The notes: generated from the letters alone by a model not told the origin. A stretch of DNA of 64,000 nucleotides from Streptomyces sp. NBC_00377 (GCF_036075115.1 NZ_CP107958.1:8928001-8992000), one strand, 5' to 3'; shown: positions 26,078-35,210, counted from the first letter of the stretch. Program-made: numbers and translations.

Positions 26078-27288
26078 GTGGCGGGGCTTTCGTCGGGACT
26101 GTCGTCGCGGCTGTCGAGCGGGAGGGTGCAAGCGACGACGAAGCCGCCGTGTGGGTGGTGACCGGCGTGGAAGGTGCCGCCCACTGCGGTGGCGCGCTCG
26201 CGCATGCTGATGAGACCGAATCCGCCCTGGGGGACGGCGGAGCTCACCGGGCGGCTCGGGACGGTGTCGCTGGTGATGGCCAGGGTGAGGTAATGGGGGG
26301 TGTAGGCGAGGTGGACCTGGGCAGTCGGGGTGACGGCGTGCTTGCTGACGTTGGTCAGGGCTTCCTGGACGATCCGGTACGCCGTCAGGTCGAGCACCGG
26401 CGTCAGGCGGCTCGCCTGACCGTCGACGGTGACGGTTACCGCCAGGCCCGCCGTCGCGCAGGCGTCGACCAGGTCGGGCAGGTTCCGCAGCCCTGGCGCG
26501 GGGGCCAGGTTGTCACCGGCGTCGCTGTCGCTGTCGGTGTCCTGGCGCAGAAGGCCCACGGTGGCCTTGAGTTCCCGTAGTGCGGCGGAAGTGGTCTGGG
26601 GCAGCATGCCGATGATGCCGAGCGCCTGGTCGGGATGGGTCCGGGCGAGGTGGGCGGCGGTGGCGGCCTGGGCGTCGGCGAGAGTGAGGTGATGGGCGAC
26701 CACGTCGTGCAACTCCCGCGCGATGCGCATCCGTTCCTGGAACACCCGGTGCCGGGCCTCCTCCTCACGCTCCCGGGAGGCGTGCTCGGCGCGGGCAGCG
26801 GCGTACGCGCGTCGCACCCGGACGTAACTGCCGAGGGCCGCGCACAGCAGTACCCATGCTGTGGGGTTGACGATGGAAAGGACCGGGGAGCGGTGGAGCC
26901 GGGTATCGAAGAGGCCGGTGGCCACCATGCCGAAGGCGACCACCAGCGCGCTGTTCCAGGAGGTGCGGCGAGGGTTGTGGACGCTCAGCGAGTATTGCGC
27001 GGTCAGAAGCGGACCCATGAGGAGGGGCGTCAGCAGGTAGCCCAGCGCGCCCTGGGCCACGGTGCACAACAGGGTGACGGCCAGTACCAGCTGGGGCCGG
27101 GTGCGGCGCCAGTGCAGCGCGCCGGAGGCCAGGACGGACAGCGCGAGCGCCGGCCACAGGGGGGGCCTGATCCTCACGGCCCAGGTGACCACGACACCGG
27201 AGAGCGTCAGCGCCGTCAGCAGGATCAGTGCCGCGGCCTCGGCCGCTTGCGGACGAGGCGCCGCCCAGCGCTGCCAGATCGTGTTCAT
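26074..27288 (-). CDS. sensor histidine kinase (HisKA_3 type)
   Basis: 404 residues. Several hydrophobic spans fill residues 1-150 with almost no extracellular loop, typical of intramembrane-sensing kinases. The phospho-acceptor is in 'RIARELHDVVAHHLTLADAQ' (HisKA_3), and the ATPase domain follows with 'AYRIVQEALTNVSKHA' (N box) and 'GGFGLISMRERATAVGGTFH' (G box). The first strand of this domain replaces S with A at HHLTLADAQ. The ATG at 27288 (MNTIWQRW) is chosen because the upstream frame runs through an inverted repeat. It is coupled to the response regulator. Confidence 0.9.
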   Translation of the reverse strand: MNTIWQRWAAPRPQAAEAAALILLTALTLSGVVVTWAVRIRPPLWPALALSVLASGALHWRRTRPQLVLAVTLLCTVAQGALGYLLTPLLMGPLLTAQYSLSVHNPRRTSWNSALVVAFGMVATGLFDTRLHRSPVLSIVNPTAWVLLCAALGSYVRVRRAYAAARAEHASREREEEARHRVFQERMRIARELHDVVAHHLTLADAQAATAAHLARTHPDQALGIIGMLPQTTSAALRELKATVGLLRQDTDSDSDAGDNLAPAPGLRNLPDLVDACATAGLAVTVTVDGQASRLTPVLDLTAYRIVQEALTNVSKHAVTPTAQVHLAYTPHYLTLAITSDTVPSRPVSSAVPQGGFGLISMRERATAVGGTFHAGHHPHGGFVVACTLPLDSRDDSPDESPAT

Positions 27289-27330
27289 CGCGCTCCGAGA
27301 GGAGTGGTCCAGGAAGTCATGCTCACACAC

Positions 27331-27371
27331 CACAGGTGGCGACACCTCGGTACGTGGTGCCGCCACCTGTG
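27331..27371. terminator. 16-bp-arm stem-loop between MMPL gene and sensor kinase
   Basis: CACAGGTGGCGACACC and GGTGCCGCCACCTGTG pair at 15 of 16 positions around TCGGTACGT. The stem starts 8 bp after the MMPL stop and ends 42 bp before the kinase start, all on the minus strand. It may terminate the exporter mRNA, attenuate read-through into the kinase, or act as an operator for a regulator of the kinase operon. Confidence 0.6.
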
Positions 27372-27379
27372 ATACGGCA

Positions 27380-29599
27380 TCAGACGCGGGTCCCTTCCAG
27401 CGGCAGCGGCCGGAGATCGGCCGGCCCGCTGCCATGGGCGGCGGCCTCCGTGGTGAGCTCGGAGCCCTCGACGTCGACGCGGGGCAGGAGCCGGTCGAGC
27501 CACCTTGGCAGCCACCAGGCGCGGTCGCCGAGCAGGGCGAGGACGGCGGGCACGATCGCCATGCGGACGACGAAGGCGTCGAAGAGCACCGCGACGGCGA
27601 GTCCGAAGCCGATCGTCTTGATCATCGACTCCTGGGCGCTGACGAACCCGGCGAACACCGCGATCATGATGACGGCCGCGGCGATAACCACCCGCGCACT
27701 GTGCCGGAAGCCGGTCACGACCGCCTGCGGGGCCCGGTCGCCGTGGACGTACGCCTCCCGCATCCGGGCGACGAGGAACACCTCGTAGTCCATCGCCAGG
27801 CCGAAGACGATGCCCACCAGGAAGATCGGCATCAGGCTCATGATCGGACCGGGCTGCTCCACACCGAGCAGGCCCGCGCCCCAGCCCCACTGGAAGACCG
27901 CGACCACGGAGCCGAGGGCGGCCAGCACACTGAGCAGGAACCCGAAGGCGGCCTTGACGGGGACGAGCACGGAGCGGAAGACCACCAGCAGCAGGACGAG
28001 GGCCAGGCCGACGATGACGGCAAGGTAGGGCACGAGCGCGTCCTGGAGGGCCTGAGCGACGTCGATGTCCATGGCGGTACTGCCGGTGACCTTGAAGGTC
28101 GCGCCCGTTTCGCGCTCCAGGGCGGGACGTTCCGCCCGGATGGTGTGGATGAGGTCCTTGGTCTTCTCGTCGTTCGGGCCGGTGGCCGGGACCGCCGAGA
28201 ACAAAGCCGTGTCGCCGGCCTGGTTGAAACGCGCGGCGGACACGGACACAACGCCGCGGGTGCCCGTGATCTCCCTGGTGATCCGCGCGACCGCCGCCTT
28301 GGGGTCGTGGGCTCCCCTGACGTCGGCGACGACGGTGAGCGGTCCGTTGAAGCCCGCGCCGAAGCCGTGCGCGAGGTCGTCGTAGGCACGCCGCTCGGTG
28401 GACGAAGTCGGCTTGGACTCGGCGCCCGGCATGCCCATCTCCAAGTGCGCGGCGGGCAGGGCGAGGACGCCGAGGCCCACCACGGACAGCACCAGCACGG
28501 CCACGGGGCGGCGCAGGACGAAGCGGGCCCAGCGCGAACCGACATTGTCCGTCTGCGGCTTCGAACGACCGCGCTTGCGGGTGGTACGGGACAGGACGGC
28601 ATTGGGCCACATGCCGAGCAGGGCCGGGACCAGGGTCAGGGCGATCAGTACAGCGACAGCGACGGCGCCCGCCGCGCACAGACCCATCTTCGTCAGCAAC
28701 GGCACGCCGATCACGGACAGCCCGGCGAGCGCGATGACGACCGTGAGACCGGCGAAGACGACGGCGGAACCGGCCGTGCCGACAGCCAGGCCGGCCGCCT
28801 CGCCCGGGTCGTGCCCGTTGGCGCGCTCCTCCCGGTAGCGGGAGACGACGAACAGGGCGTAGTCGATACCGACCGCCAGTCCGAGCATCGAGGCGAGTGT
28901 CCCCGTCGTCGCGGTCAGGCCGAACGTGCTGCCCAGCACCATGATGCCGAGCATGCTGATCCCGACACCGATGACGGCCGTCAGCAGGGGCAACCCGGCG
29001 GCCGCCAGGGAACCGAAGGTGATCAGCAGGACCACGGCGGCCAGGGCGATGCCGATGGCCTCGGACGAGCCGCCCGCCGCCGCCTGTTCCGCGAGCGCCG
29101 TACCGCCGACCTCGACCGTGAGGCCGGAAGCACGGACCTGGTCGATGGCCTTCTCCAGCGCGGTCTTGTCCGCGTCGGTGAGGTCGGAGGCCTTCACCCT
29201 GTAGTTGACGGTGGCGTAGGCGGTGGAGCCGTCCCTGCTCACCGCTTTCGCGGTGAAGGGGTTCACGGCGCCGGAGACCTCAGGTGCGCCGTCGGCCTCC
29301 TTGACGAAGGCGTCGATGGCGGCGCGGTTGTCGGCCGCGGTCACCTTCTCGCCGTGCTGGGCGACGAACACGATCCGCGCGTTGGCTCCGTTGGCGGAGG
29401 CGCCGGGGAAGCGCTCTCCGATCAGGTCGAACGCCTTCTGCGCCTCGATGCCGGGCATGAAGGACGTGCCGCTGTCGGAGGCGGCCGGAGCCTTGACGGC
29501 ACCGAAGCCGAGGCCGCCCAGGATCACCGCCCACAACAACGCCACGAGCCAGCGCCGCTGGAAGGCGGTACGGCCCAGCCGATAGAGCAAGGTAGCCAT
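27380..29599 (-). CDS. MMPL/RND-family membrane exporter
   Basis: 739 residues, the size of streptomycete MMPL transporters. TM1 is near residues 10-30, followed by a large periplasmic-side domain, then 'IGIALAAVVLLITFGSLAAA' and further spans. The MMPL signatures 'GLAVGIDYALFVVSRYREER' and 'IVFGLAMDYEVFLVARMREA' carry the paired Asp/Tyr residues used for proton coupling. Internal duplication is visible. It probably exports a lipid or drug-like compound. The ATG at 29599 (MATLLYRLG) is the family start. It lies upstream of the two-component system, which probably controls it. Confidence 0.92.
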   Translation of the reverse strand: MATLLYRLGRTAFQRRWLVALLWAVILGGLGFGAVKAPAASDSGTSFMPGIEAQKAFDLIGERFPGASANGANARIVFVAQHGEKVTAADNRAAIDAFVKEADGAPEVSGAVNPFTAKAVSRDGSTAYATVNYRVKASDLTDADKTALEKAIDQVRASGLTVEVGGTALAEQAAAGGSSEAIGIALAAVVLLITFGSLAAAGLPLLTAVIGVGISMLGIMVLGSTFGLTATTGTLASMLGLAVGIDYALFVVSRYREERANGHDPGEAAGLAVGTAGSAVVFAGLTVVIALAGLSVIGVPLLTKMGLCAAGAVAVAVLIALTLVPALLGMWPNAVLSRTTRKRGRSKPQTDNVGSRWARFVLRRPVAVLVLSVVGLGVLALPAAHLEMGMPGAESKPTSSTERRAYDDLAHGFGAGFNGPLTVVADVRGAHDPKAAVARITREITGTRGVVSVSAARFNQAGDTALFSAVPATGPNDEKTKDLIHTIRAERPALERETGATFKVTGSTAMDIDVAQALQDALVPYLAVIVGLALVLLLVVFRSVLVPVKAAFGFLLSVLAALGSVVAVFQWGWGAGLLGVEQPGPIMSLMPIFLVGIVFGLAMDYEVFLVARMREAYVHGDRAPQAVVTGFRHSARVVIAAAVIMIAVFAGFVSAQESMIKTIGFGLAVAVLFDAFVVRMAIVPAVLALLGDRAWWLPRWLDRLLPRVDVEGSELTTEAAAHGSGPADLRPLPLEGTRV

Positions 29600-29690
29600 G
29601 GGAAACGGATCTCCAGGTCTGTTCTCGGGTGAGTCACCAGCCTGGCCCGGAGAGGGGTGCCGGGGCATCGTGCCACCGCCCGCACTCTCA

Positions 29691-29710
29691 CTTGGTGCGA
29701 AGGCACCAAG
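29691..29710. promoter_or_regulatory. perfect palindrome upstream of the MMPL exporter
   Basis: CTTGGTGC-N4-GCACCAAG, a perfect 8-bp inverted repeat, lies 92 bp before the MMPL start in an otherwise empty 364-bp interval (29600-29963). It is well placed for a repressor operator over the exporter promoter. No TetR-type gene is adjacent, so the binding protein would be encoded elsewhere. Confidence 0.55.
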
Positions 29711-29963
29711 GCAGTTCCCTCGTCTCATCCTCAAGGAGGGGGCTCGTCTACTACTTCGGTAGGAGGACGGCCTTCCCCACGTGCAGTGCGTCAGCCGTCT
29801 TCTCACCGTGTGAGTCACCGTGGCCTGACTGGGTCCAGGGCTGTCCGTCGGTCACGGCTCCGGGGGAGCTCAACCGTGGCGGAGGCGTCGGGGCGTACAC
29901 CCGCGGTGGTCGCGCCCTCTACGGCGACGATGGCGGACGAGATGGACTGAACGGCAGGCTGAG

Positions 29964-31238
29964 TCAGGCATTCCTGTTCTGCGACGGCGTCGGCTTGGCC
30001 GTGATCTCGGACGTCGTGATCTCGGACGTCACCCCGGGCGAGGGTGAGTTCTCGGATCTCCTCCGCGAGGGTGACGAAGACATGGACAGCGCCACGAGGT
30101 GTCGGACCAGGGCCAGTGCAGCGAGCAGCGCCACGAGGGCGCACACGCCGCGCCACCCGGCCTGGCTGTAGACGCGTACGCCGAGCCAGGAACCCGCGCT
30201 GCCGCCCAGGTAGGCACAGGTCATATAAGCCGTGTTGAGCCTGCTGCGAGCGTCGGGACGCAGGGCGTAGACCCGGGCCTGGTTTGCGACCATGCCGGAC
30301 TGCATCGCGATGTCGAGCAGCAGCGTTCCGACGACCAGAGCGGTCAGGCCCGGCACGTCGCCCCAGGCGCCGGCGGCCAGGACTGCGGCTGAGACGAGGA
30401 CCGCGAGCATGGAGACGAGGTTCACCGGGTCCGGGCCGTGGCGGTCCACCAGGCGTCCGGCGAGCGGGGTGCAGAGCATGGTTGCGCCGCCGACCAGGGC
30501 GAGCAGTCCAACGGCCTGGGCACCCATGCCATAGACCGGACCGTTGAGGAGGAGCGCCAGGCACGTCCACACGGCCGAGAATCCGGCGAAGACCAGCGCC
30601 TGGTAGAAGCAGGAGCGACGCAGGTCCGGCTCGGTGCGCAGCAGACGCAGCGACTCGGCCAGGAGCGCTGGATACGGCTGACGTGAAGGCGGGGTCGCGG
30701 CGGGCACGGTGAGGGCCACAACGCCGGCGAGCAGCAGGGTCAGGGCCGCGGTCGCGAGGTAGGGCACTCGCCATCCCAGCCATTCGCCCAGCGAACCGCT
30801 GAAGGCCCGGGCGAGCAGCATGCCGCCGATCGAGCCGCTCAGCAGGGTGCCGATCACCGCTCCGCGGCGGTCGGCGGCCACCAGCCCGGCTGCCAGCGGG
30901 CCGACGACCTGAGCGGCCACGGTGGTGATGCCGATGAGTGCGCTGGCGACGATGAGGAACGGCAGGCTCGGGGCGCATCCCGCGCCGAGCAGGCCCAGGC
31001 CCGTCAGGGCGAGCAGTGTGACAAGGAAGGAGCGGTGTGGGAGCCGGTCGCCGAGGGGCACCAGCAGAAACATGCCGGCCATGTAGCCGACCTGGGTGGC
31101 GGTCACGGCCAGGGAGGCTTCATCGGGTGGGGCATGCAACCCTGCGGCAATCAGCGGGATGACCGCCTGCGGGAAGTAGACGTTGCCCACGGCCACCGCA
31201 CAGGTCATGGCCAGGATCAGGGTCGTCCGACGGTTCAT
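29964..31238 (-). CDS. MFS transporter (drug/arabinose-exporter type)
   Basis: 424 residues with 12 predicted membrane spans. The loop 2-3 motif A-like region is 'LLVPLGDRLPHRSFLVTLLA', and its counterpart in the second half is 'LCTPLAGRLVDRHGPD'. TM1 carries 'NVYFPQAVIPLIAAGL', found in YdhP/AraJ-like efflux pumps. The C-terminal 35 residues are a Ser/Thr-rich hydrophilic tail encoded by a short 15-bp direct repeat (GTGATCTCGGACGTC). The ATG at 31238 is two bases after the stop of a broken SDR gene. Substrate is unknown; an ArsR-type regulator is divergent from this operon. Confidence 0.9.
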   Translation of the reverse strand: MNRRTTLILAMTCAVAVGNVYFPQAVIPLIAAGLHAPPDEASLAVTATQVGYMAGMFLLVPLGDRLPHRSFLVTLLALTGLGLLGAGCAPSLPFLIVASALIGITTVAAQVVGPLAAGLVAADRRGAVIGTLLSGSIGGMLLARAFSGSLGEWLGWRVPYLATAALTLLLAGVVALTVPAATPPSRQPYPALLAESLRLLRTEPDLRRSCFYQALVFAGFSAVWTCLALLLNGPVYGMGAQAVGLLALVGGATMLCTPLAGRLVDRHGPDPVNLVSMLAVLVSAAVLAAGAWGDVPGLTALVVGTLLLDIAMQSGMVANQARVYALRPDARSRLNTAYMTCAYLGGSAGSWLGVRVYSQAGWRGVCALVALLAALALVRHLVALSMSSSPSRRRSENSPSPGVTSEITTSEITAKPTPSQNRNA

Positions 31239-31240
31239 CG

Positions 31241-31729
31241 TCAGTCCACCGGTCCGCCGGCGACGAAGACGAGCCGGCCGGAGCCGAATCCCGCCTCGCG
31301 GCTCGCCAGAAAGGAGGCCGTGTGTGCGATGTCCTCCGGTTCTCCGACCGGTCCGGCCGGGAGGGACTGCGCCGCGCTGCGCCGGAACTCCTCGTAGTCG
31401 TGGCCGAGCCGCCGGGCGGATGCCCGGGTCGTGTCGCTCACGACGAAGCCCGGCGCGATGGCGTCGGCGGTGATGCCGTGCCACCCGAGTGAGAGGGCCA
31501 GTGACTTGGTGAAGCCGATCAGACCGGCCCTCGTGCTGCCGTAGTCGACGCGGGCGGTGTCACCGGTCCGGGGCCCGCCCTCTACGGTGCCGACGCGGTC
31601 CGACTCGTCCAGGTCGATCACGCCGACCGCCAGGCCGTCCTGCGCCGGCCGTCGGGCCACCGCGGCGCCGGTGCCGCGTGCCGCGCCTGTGACGATCGCT
31701 GTGTGCCGCTGAGGAGTTGTATGCGTCAT
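31241..31729 (-). pseudogene. short-chain dehydrogenase with internal deletion
   Basis: The cofactor motif 'AIVTGAARGTGAAVARR' and the C-terminal half 'GLIGFTKSLALSLGWHGITA' and 'SFLASREAGFGSGRLVF' are well preserved. However, about 85 residues between 'VIDLDESD' and 'RVDYGSTRAG' are missing. The NNAG strand and the catalytic Ser are gone, and the catalytic Lys is Arg (Y-GST-R). The frame is still open (162 residues versus about 250), so the deletion was in frame. I treat it as a non-functional enzyme that still leads the MFS operon. Confidence 0.65.
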
Positions 31730-31741
31730 GTGCCGAAGTCC

Positions 31742-31759
31742 ACGGCACCTGCGTGCCGT
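31742..31759. promoter_or_regulatory. inverted repeat ACGGCAC-N4-GTGCCGT between SDR and ArsR genes
   Basis: The perfect 7-bp arms sit in the 56-bp divergent interval, directly upstream of the SDR/MFS operon start codon (31729). It is a good candidate operator for the divergent ArsR-type regulator. Confidence 0.6.
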
Positions 31760-31785
31760 TGCCAATCGATGTAGCGTGCGGCTTA

Positions 31786-32790
31786 ATGATCAGCTTTGTG
31801 CTCGACGTCGAGGATCTCGCGGACACCAGGTTCGCCGTTTCTCCCCTGCACGAGACCGTCGTCAGCCTACGGGTTCTGCAGGATCCGGGCCTGTCCGCGC
31901 TGCACCTGCCTTGGCGCAGATCCGTTCTCGGCCGACTCGGAGTCCTCGACACCGGCCTGTTGATGTCCCTGGTCGCGACCAGGCGCACCCTCCCTGACTT
32001 CCTGACCCCGCGGCCCACCAGCTTCGCCCCGGCGTTCGAAGAAGAACTGGCCGTCGTCCGCCGGACCTCTCCCCGGACGGTGCGCCGCGATCTGCTGGCC
32101 ACGCACGCGCCGGACCCGCTTCCCGAAGCCCTGCGCGACGCCACTGCCGCCGCCGACGCGGCTGTCATCGCACTTCGCGATGCCCTCTGCGAACTCCTGC
32201 GACACTACTGGGAGATCGCCATCCAGCCGATCTGGGCGCAGATCCGACTGTTGCTGGAAGCCGACATGACCTACCGCGCACGGCAACTGGCCGTGGGAGG
32301 CGCCCGCCTGCTGTTCGCGGACATGCACCCCAACCTGCGTTGGCAGGACGGCGTCCTGCACATCGAAAAAATGATCAGCAGCTACCGCGTCGCGGCGTCC
32401 GGTCGGGGCCTGCTGCTCCTGCCCTCGGTGTTCGCTCACAAGCCCGCACCCCCGGTCAGTCCGGAGGAGCCGCCGGCGCTGTCCTATCCAAGCCGTGGAG
32501 TAGCGACGCTGTGGACCCCGGCGCCCGCCCCTGACGCCACTGCCCTGGTGGCGCTGCTCGGCGCCCCCAGGGCGAGACTGCTCGCCCTCCTCGATGAGCC
32601 ACTGCCCACGGTCGAGATCGCTCGTCGCTTCAGGATCACCCCGAGTGCCGTGTCCCAGCACCTGCGTGTGCTGCACGCCACGGGCCTTCTGACCCGGGCT
32701 CGCGACGGACGGCAGGTTCTGTACCGGCGTAGCCCTCTTGGCGACCAGTTGGCCGGGCAGCATCACCCCCACCCGCTCGCGTCCCCTTGA
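31786..32790 (+). CDS. ArsR-type winged-helix regulator with DUF5937 domain
   Basis: About 334 residues. The C-terminal 80 are a winged helix: 'RARLLALLDEPLPTVEIARR' then 'FRITPSAVSQHLRVLHATGL' and 'LTRARDGRQVLYRRSPLG'. The metal-binding ELCVCD motif of true arsenic sensors is absent. The N-terminal 240 residues match the DUF5937 sensor region (MISFVLDVEDLADTRFA start, 'QPIWAQIRLLLEADMTYRAR'). It is divergent from the SDR/MFS operon and probably regulates it. The ATG at 31786 begins the conserved domain; the longer open frame upstream overlaps the divergent promoter. Confidence 0.87.
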   Translation: MISFVLDVEDLADTRFAVSPLHETVVSLRVLQDPGLSALHLPWRRSVLGRLGVLDTGLLMSLVATRRTLPDFLTPRPTSFAPAFEEELAVVRRTSPRTVRRDLLATHAPDPLPEALRDATAAADAAVIALRDALCELLRHYWEIAIQPIWAQIRLLLEADMTYRARQLAVGGARLLFADMHPNLRWQDGVLHIEKMISSYRVAASGRGLLLLPSVFAHKPAPPVSPEEPPALSYPSRGVATLWTPAPAPDATALVALLGAPRARLLALLDEPLPTVEIARRFRITPSAVSQHLRVLHATGLLTRARDGRQVLYRRSPLGDQLAGQHHPHPLASP

Positions 32791-32794
32791 CAGG

Positions 32795-33337
32795 CGGTGG
32801 CCGCAGCCGGTCTGCGATGAGGTTGCGGATCTGCGCTGTCTTGGTCTCGACCGGCTCGACCTGGTCTATCTACGGGTCGGCGGGATGACCGGGCCTGGTG
32901 ACGAGTCGATCGCCGAACGGTTCGCGGTCCTGGCCGAGCTCCGCAGGGAGGGGCTGATCCGGCACTTGGGCGTCAGCAACGTCGACGCCGCCCAGCTCGC
33001 CGAGGCCCGGGCGATCGCGCCCGTCGCGGCGGTGTAGAACCGGCACACCGGTGACATGGGGCTGCTGGCGGAATGCGAGGAAGCGGGCATCGCCTATGTG
33101 CCGTACTTCCCGCTCGGCGGCGGAGTCGGCAGCGGCCCGCTCGACGCCGAACGGCTCGGCAAGGTCGCAGCACGTCTGGGTGCGACCACCGAGCAGGTTG
33201 CGATCGCTTCGCTGCTGGTGACCTCGCCGACGGCGCTGGCGATTCCGGGTACCGGTTCTCGCGAGCACCTGCAGGAGAACCTTGCGGCGAACGATCTCAG
33301 TCTCAGCGACGAGGACCTGTCTGACCTGCGAGGCTAG
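32795..33337 (+). pseudogene. aldo/keto reductase, N-terminally truncated with an internal stop
   Basis: The first part reads 'LGLDRLDLVYLRVGGMTG' and 'VLAELRREGLIRHLGVSNVD' and stops at TAG (33035-33037), exactly where homologues have the Q of VQN. After it the frame continues 'AYVPYFPLGGGVGSGPLD', 'RLGATTEQVAIASLLVTSPT' and the C-terminus. About 100 N-terminal residues with the catalytic Tyr and Asp are missing. A single C-to-T change explains the stop, but the truncation already makes the gene dead. It abuts the ArsR gene. Confidence 0.8.
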
Positions 33338-33787
33338 CTGGTCGCCTCCGGAAGTCAGCTTGCCTGCCCCATGCCCGTTGCCACCGCCGTCCGCTATCCC
33401 CGACTGCCACCGAATACCGAATACCGAACATTCACCGTGATCGACATCATCGGTGAGTGATCCGACCACTGCTCGCCTGGAATACCGGGAGAACCGGAAG
33501 GTGAGGACGTCTGCGCCGCTTCCATAGGGCAGCTGTCCCTCGTCTACGCGGCTGACCCGGCGTCTGTCCGTCCTGGATCTCGTCTGGATCGGGTAGCTGC
33601 CCGTGTGCACGCCCCGACCGACCCTGCGATGCTGCGGGCGATCGGCTGATGGAACGGTGCCTCAACCCCACCCGCTGCATGTCGGTGCGCCGGACGGCGA
33701 CCGAGCATTGTCACCTGGCAGCTACTCAGAACGTTTAGGTATGCGTGCCCAGGCGGGGCACGGTACGTGCTGCCTAGCATCCGTAGC
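33338..33787. other. gap without recognisable gene
   Basis: I see no coding pattern or strong hairpin. The last 100 bp are relatively AT-rich and probably contain the promoter of the small membrane protein that follows. Confidence 0.4.
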
Positions 33788-34138
33788 ATGAGTTCCGTTG
33801 AGCAGACAGCCGGGTCAAACGAACAGCTGACGGTGCGCCCGCACCGGAGGGGCACGACATCGCTTGCGCTGGGCGCTGCCGCCCTCGCGATGATGATGTG
33901 CCCGTTTCTGCCTGCCTGGGTCCCGAACTGGTTGCGCTTCTTTCCCGTGTACTTCATCGCGCCCGCAGGGATCGGTGCGGTCGTCTCGGGCCTCGTCGCG
34001 CTGCGGAGGGCGCGGGGCCAGGAGGAGGCGACTGCCTCCCGGGCGCGGGCGGGAGTCGCACTCGGCGCGACCGCCGTGGTGCTGTCGCTGGCCGTGATCG
34101 TCTGGGCGATCTGGGCGCTGAAGCAGGCATACCGGTAG
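33788..34138 (+). CDS. small membrane protein, DUF4190-like
   Basis: 116 residues. A hydrophilic N-terminus (MSSVEQTAGSNEQLTVRP) is followed by three hydrophobic spans: 'TSLALGAAALAMMMCPFLPA', 'FPVYFIAPAGIGAVVSGLVA' and 'ALGATAVVLSLAVIVWAIWA'. The central 'LRRARGQEEATASRARAGVA' and the 'A..LG..A..L' pattern of TM1 resemble DUF4190/DUF4870-type proteins. Function is unknown. The ATG at 33788 is preferred over an upstream frame start. It has no operon partner. Confidence 0.7.
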   Translation: MSSVEQTAGSNEQLTVRPHRRGTTSLALGAAALAMMMCPFLPAWVPNWLRFFPVYFIAPAGIGAVVSGLVALRRARGQEEATASRARAGVALGATAVVLSLAVIVWAIWALKQAYR

Positions 34139-34319
34139 AGGCCGAATACGCGGCCGGGAACGGGTGAGCTGTACTTGCGGCAGACCGTCGCGGGCCGGCG
34201 TTGTCCTGCCGTGTCCTGCCGACGGTCTGTGACGTCGCCCTGATCACGGTCACGCCAGCCGCCTTTCGGCCTGAGATGTCCTGTCAGGCGCTGTTTCGGT
34301 CGCCCTGCCCACTCTCCTG

Positions 34320-34440
34320 CGCTCAGGACCAAGCAGTCGATGGTTCCTGGCTGGATATCAACGGCCAGGACGTCATGCGCATAGTCGACGGCAAGATCAT
34401 CGAGATCTGCCACAGGACTACGGGGCGCTGTCCCGTGCCT
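34320..34440 (+). pseudogene. SnoaL-like polyketide-cyclase-family relic
   Basis: A + strand segment reads 'DGSWLDINGQDVMRIVDGKI' then IEICHR, the central strands of SnoaL-like proteins (G.DI.R..DGKI.E.W). The rest of the domain on both sides is absent. The remaining interval up to 34862 has one more open stretch ('RKDPKWFAAWPELTLKRGQL', about 34714-34775) that I cannot place. Confidence 0.5.
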
Positions 34441-34862
34441 GTTCGCATGCCGCACGGGACTGCGATCAGTGTCCGCGGACCGTCTGCATCCCGTTCCGCC
34501 CACCTCTGCCCTCTTTTCGTGAACTCGCGGCGACAAATCCGGGAATGGCTGATTCCGCCACCCTCTTCCTCAGCGGACGTGTCGTCACACCACCAGGGCT
34601 CCGGTGGACGCCCCGGAGACACCGGTGACCGGCTTGCCCAGGTGAAACCGCCAGCCGCACCGGCCCGTGGCTGCCACACCGCCGACCGCTGCGCTGCCCA
34701 AGCCGCCACCGCAGAGAAATCCGAAAGGATCCGAAGTGGTTCGCGGCATGGCCCGAACTCACCTTAAAAAGAGGCCAGTTGAGCCCAATCGGCTGATCGG
34801 CTGTCAGTGCCGAACGTCAACATGACTGCGACGCCGGTACTCACCACCAGCTGGAGGACCAC

Positions 34863-35210
34863 ATGCCTTTTGTCCGTTCGTACGTGCGCTCCGACGGAAC
34901 GCCGGTACGCGGACACTCCCGCTGGGCGCCGGGTGCGCGCCGGGAGATGACCGTCATCGCCGCAGTCGGCCTGGCCGTGCTCGGCTACGGCAACGCCCAC
35001 ACCGCCGACGGCTCGGACAGCACGCAGCCCACGCCGTCGGTCACCTACCCGATCCGCTTCGACCATGCCGACAGCAAGCCGAGGGCAGCCGCGCCGAGCC
35101 CGACTGTCTCCTACCCGATCCGGTTCGACACACCGACCGCCAAGCGAGCCGAGCCCACACCGAGCGTGTCGTACCCGATCGACCTCTCCGCCCTGGCCGG
35201 CCGGCGATGA
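34863..35210 (+). CDS. small protein with three YPIRFD-type repeats
   Basis: 115 residues. An N-terminal basic stretch (MPFVRSYVRSDGTPVRGHSR, then WAPGARR) is followed by a single hydrophobic segment 'MTVIAAVGLAVLGYGNAH', likely an uncleaved membrane anchor. The C-terminal half carries three imperfect repeats: PTPSVTYPIRFD, PSPTVSYPIRFD and PTPSVSYPIDLS, spaced about 25 residues apart. No known family is recognised beyond the N-terminal streptomycete motif. Its TGA overlaps the start of the Mrr-type gene (ATGA), so the two are translationally coupled. Confidence 0.7.
   Translation: MPFVRSYVRSDGTPVRGHSRWAPGARREMTVIAAVGLAVLGYGNAHTADGSDSTQPTPSVTYPIRFDHADSKPRAAAPSPTVSYPIRFDTPTAKRAEPTPSVSYPIDLSALAGRR

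Noticed and set aside
27062..29632. An 856-codon + strand open frame
   Set aside because: It lies exactly opposite the MMPL exporter and part of the kinase, has a repetitive D/G/R/H composition and no recognisable domain.
30001..30032. Two 15-bp direct repeats in the MFS gene as a recombination or att site
   Set aside because: They lie inside the coding tail, keep the frame (EITTSEITA) and are best explained as a small in-frame duplication.
31717..31786. A longer N-terminus for the ArsR-type regulator
   Set aside because: It would overlap the divergent SDR start and the inverted repeat; the conserved domain begins at the ATG at 31786.
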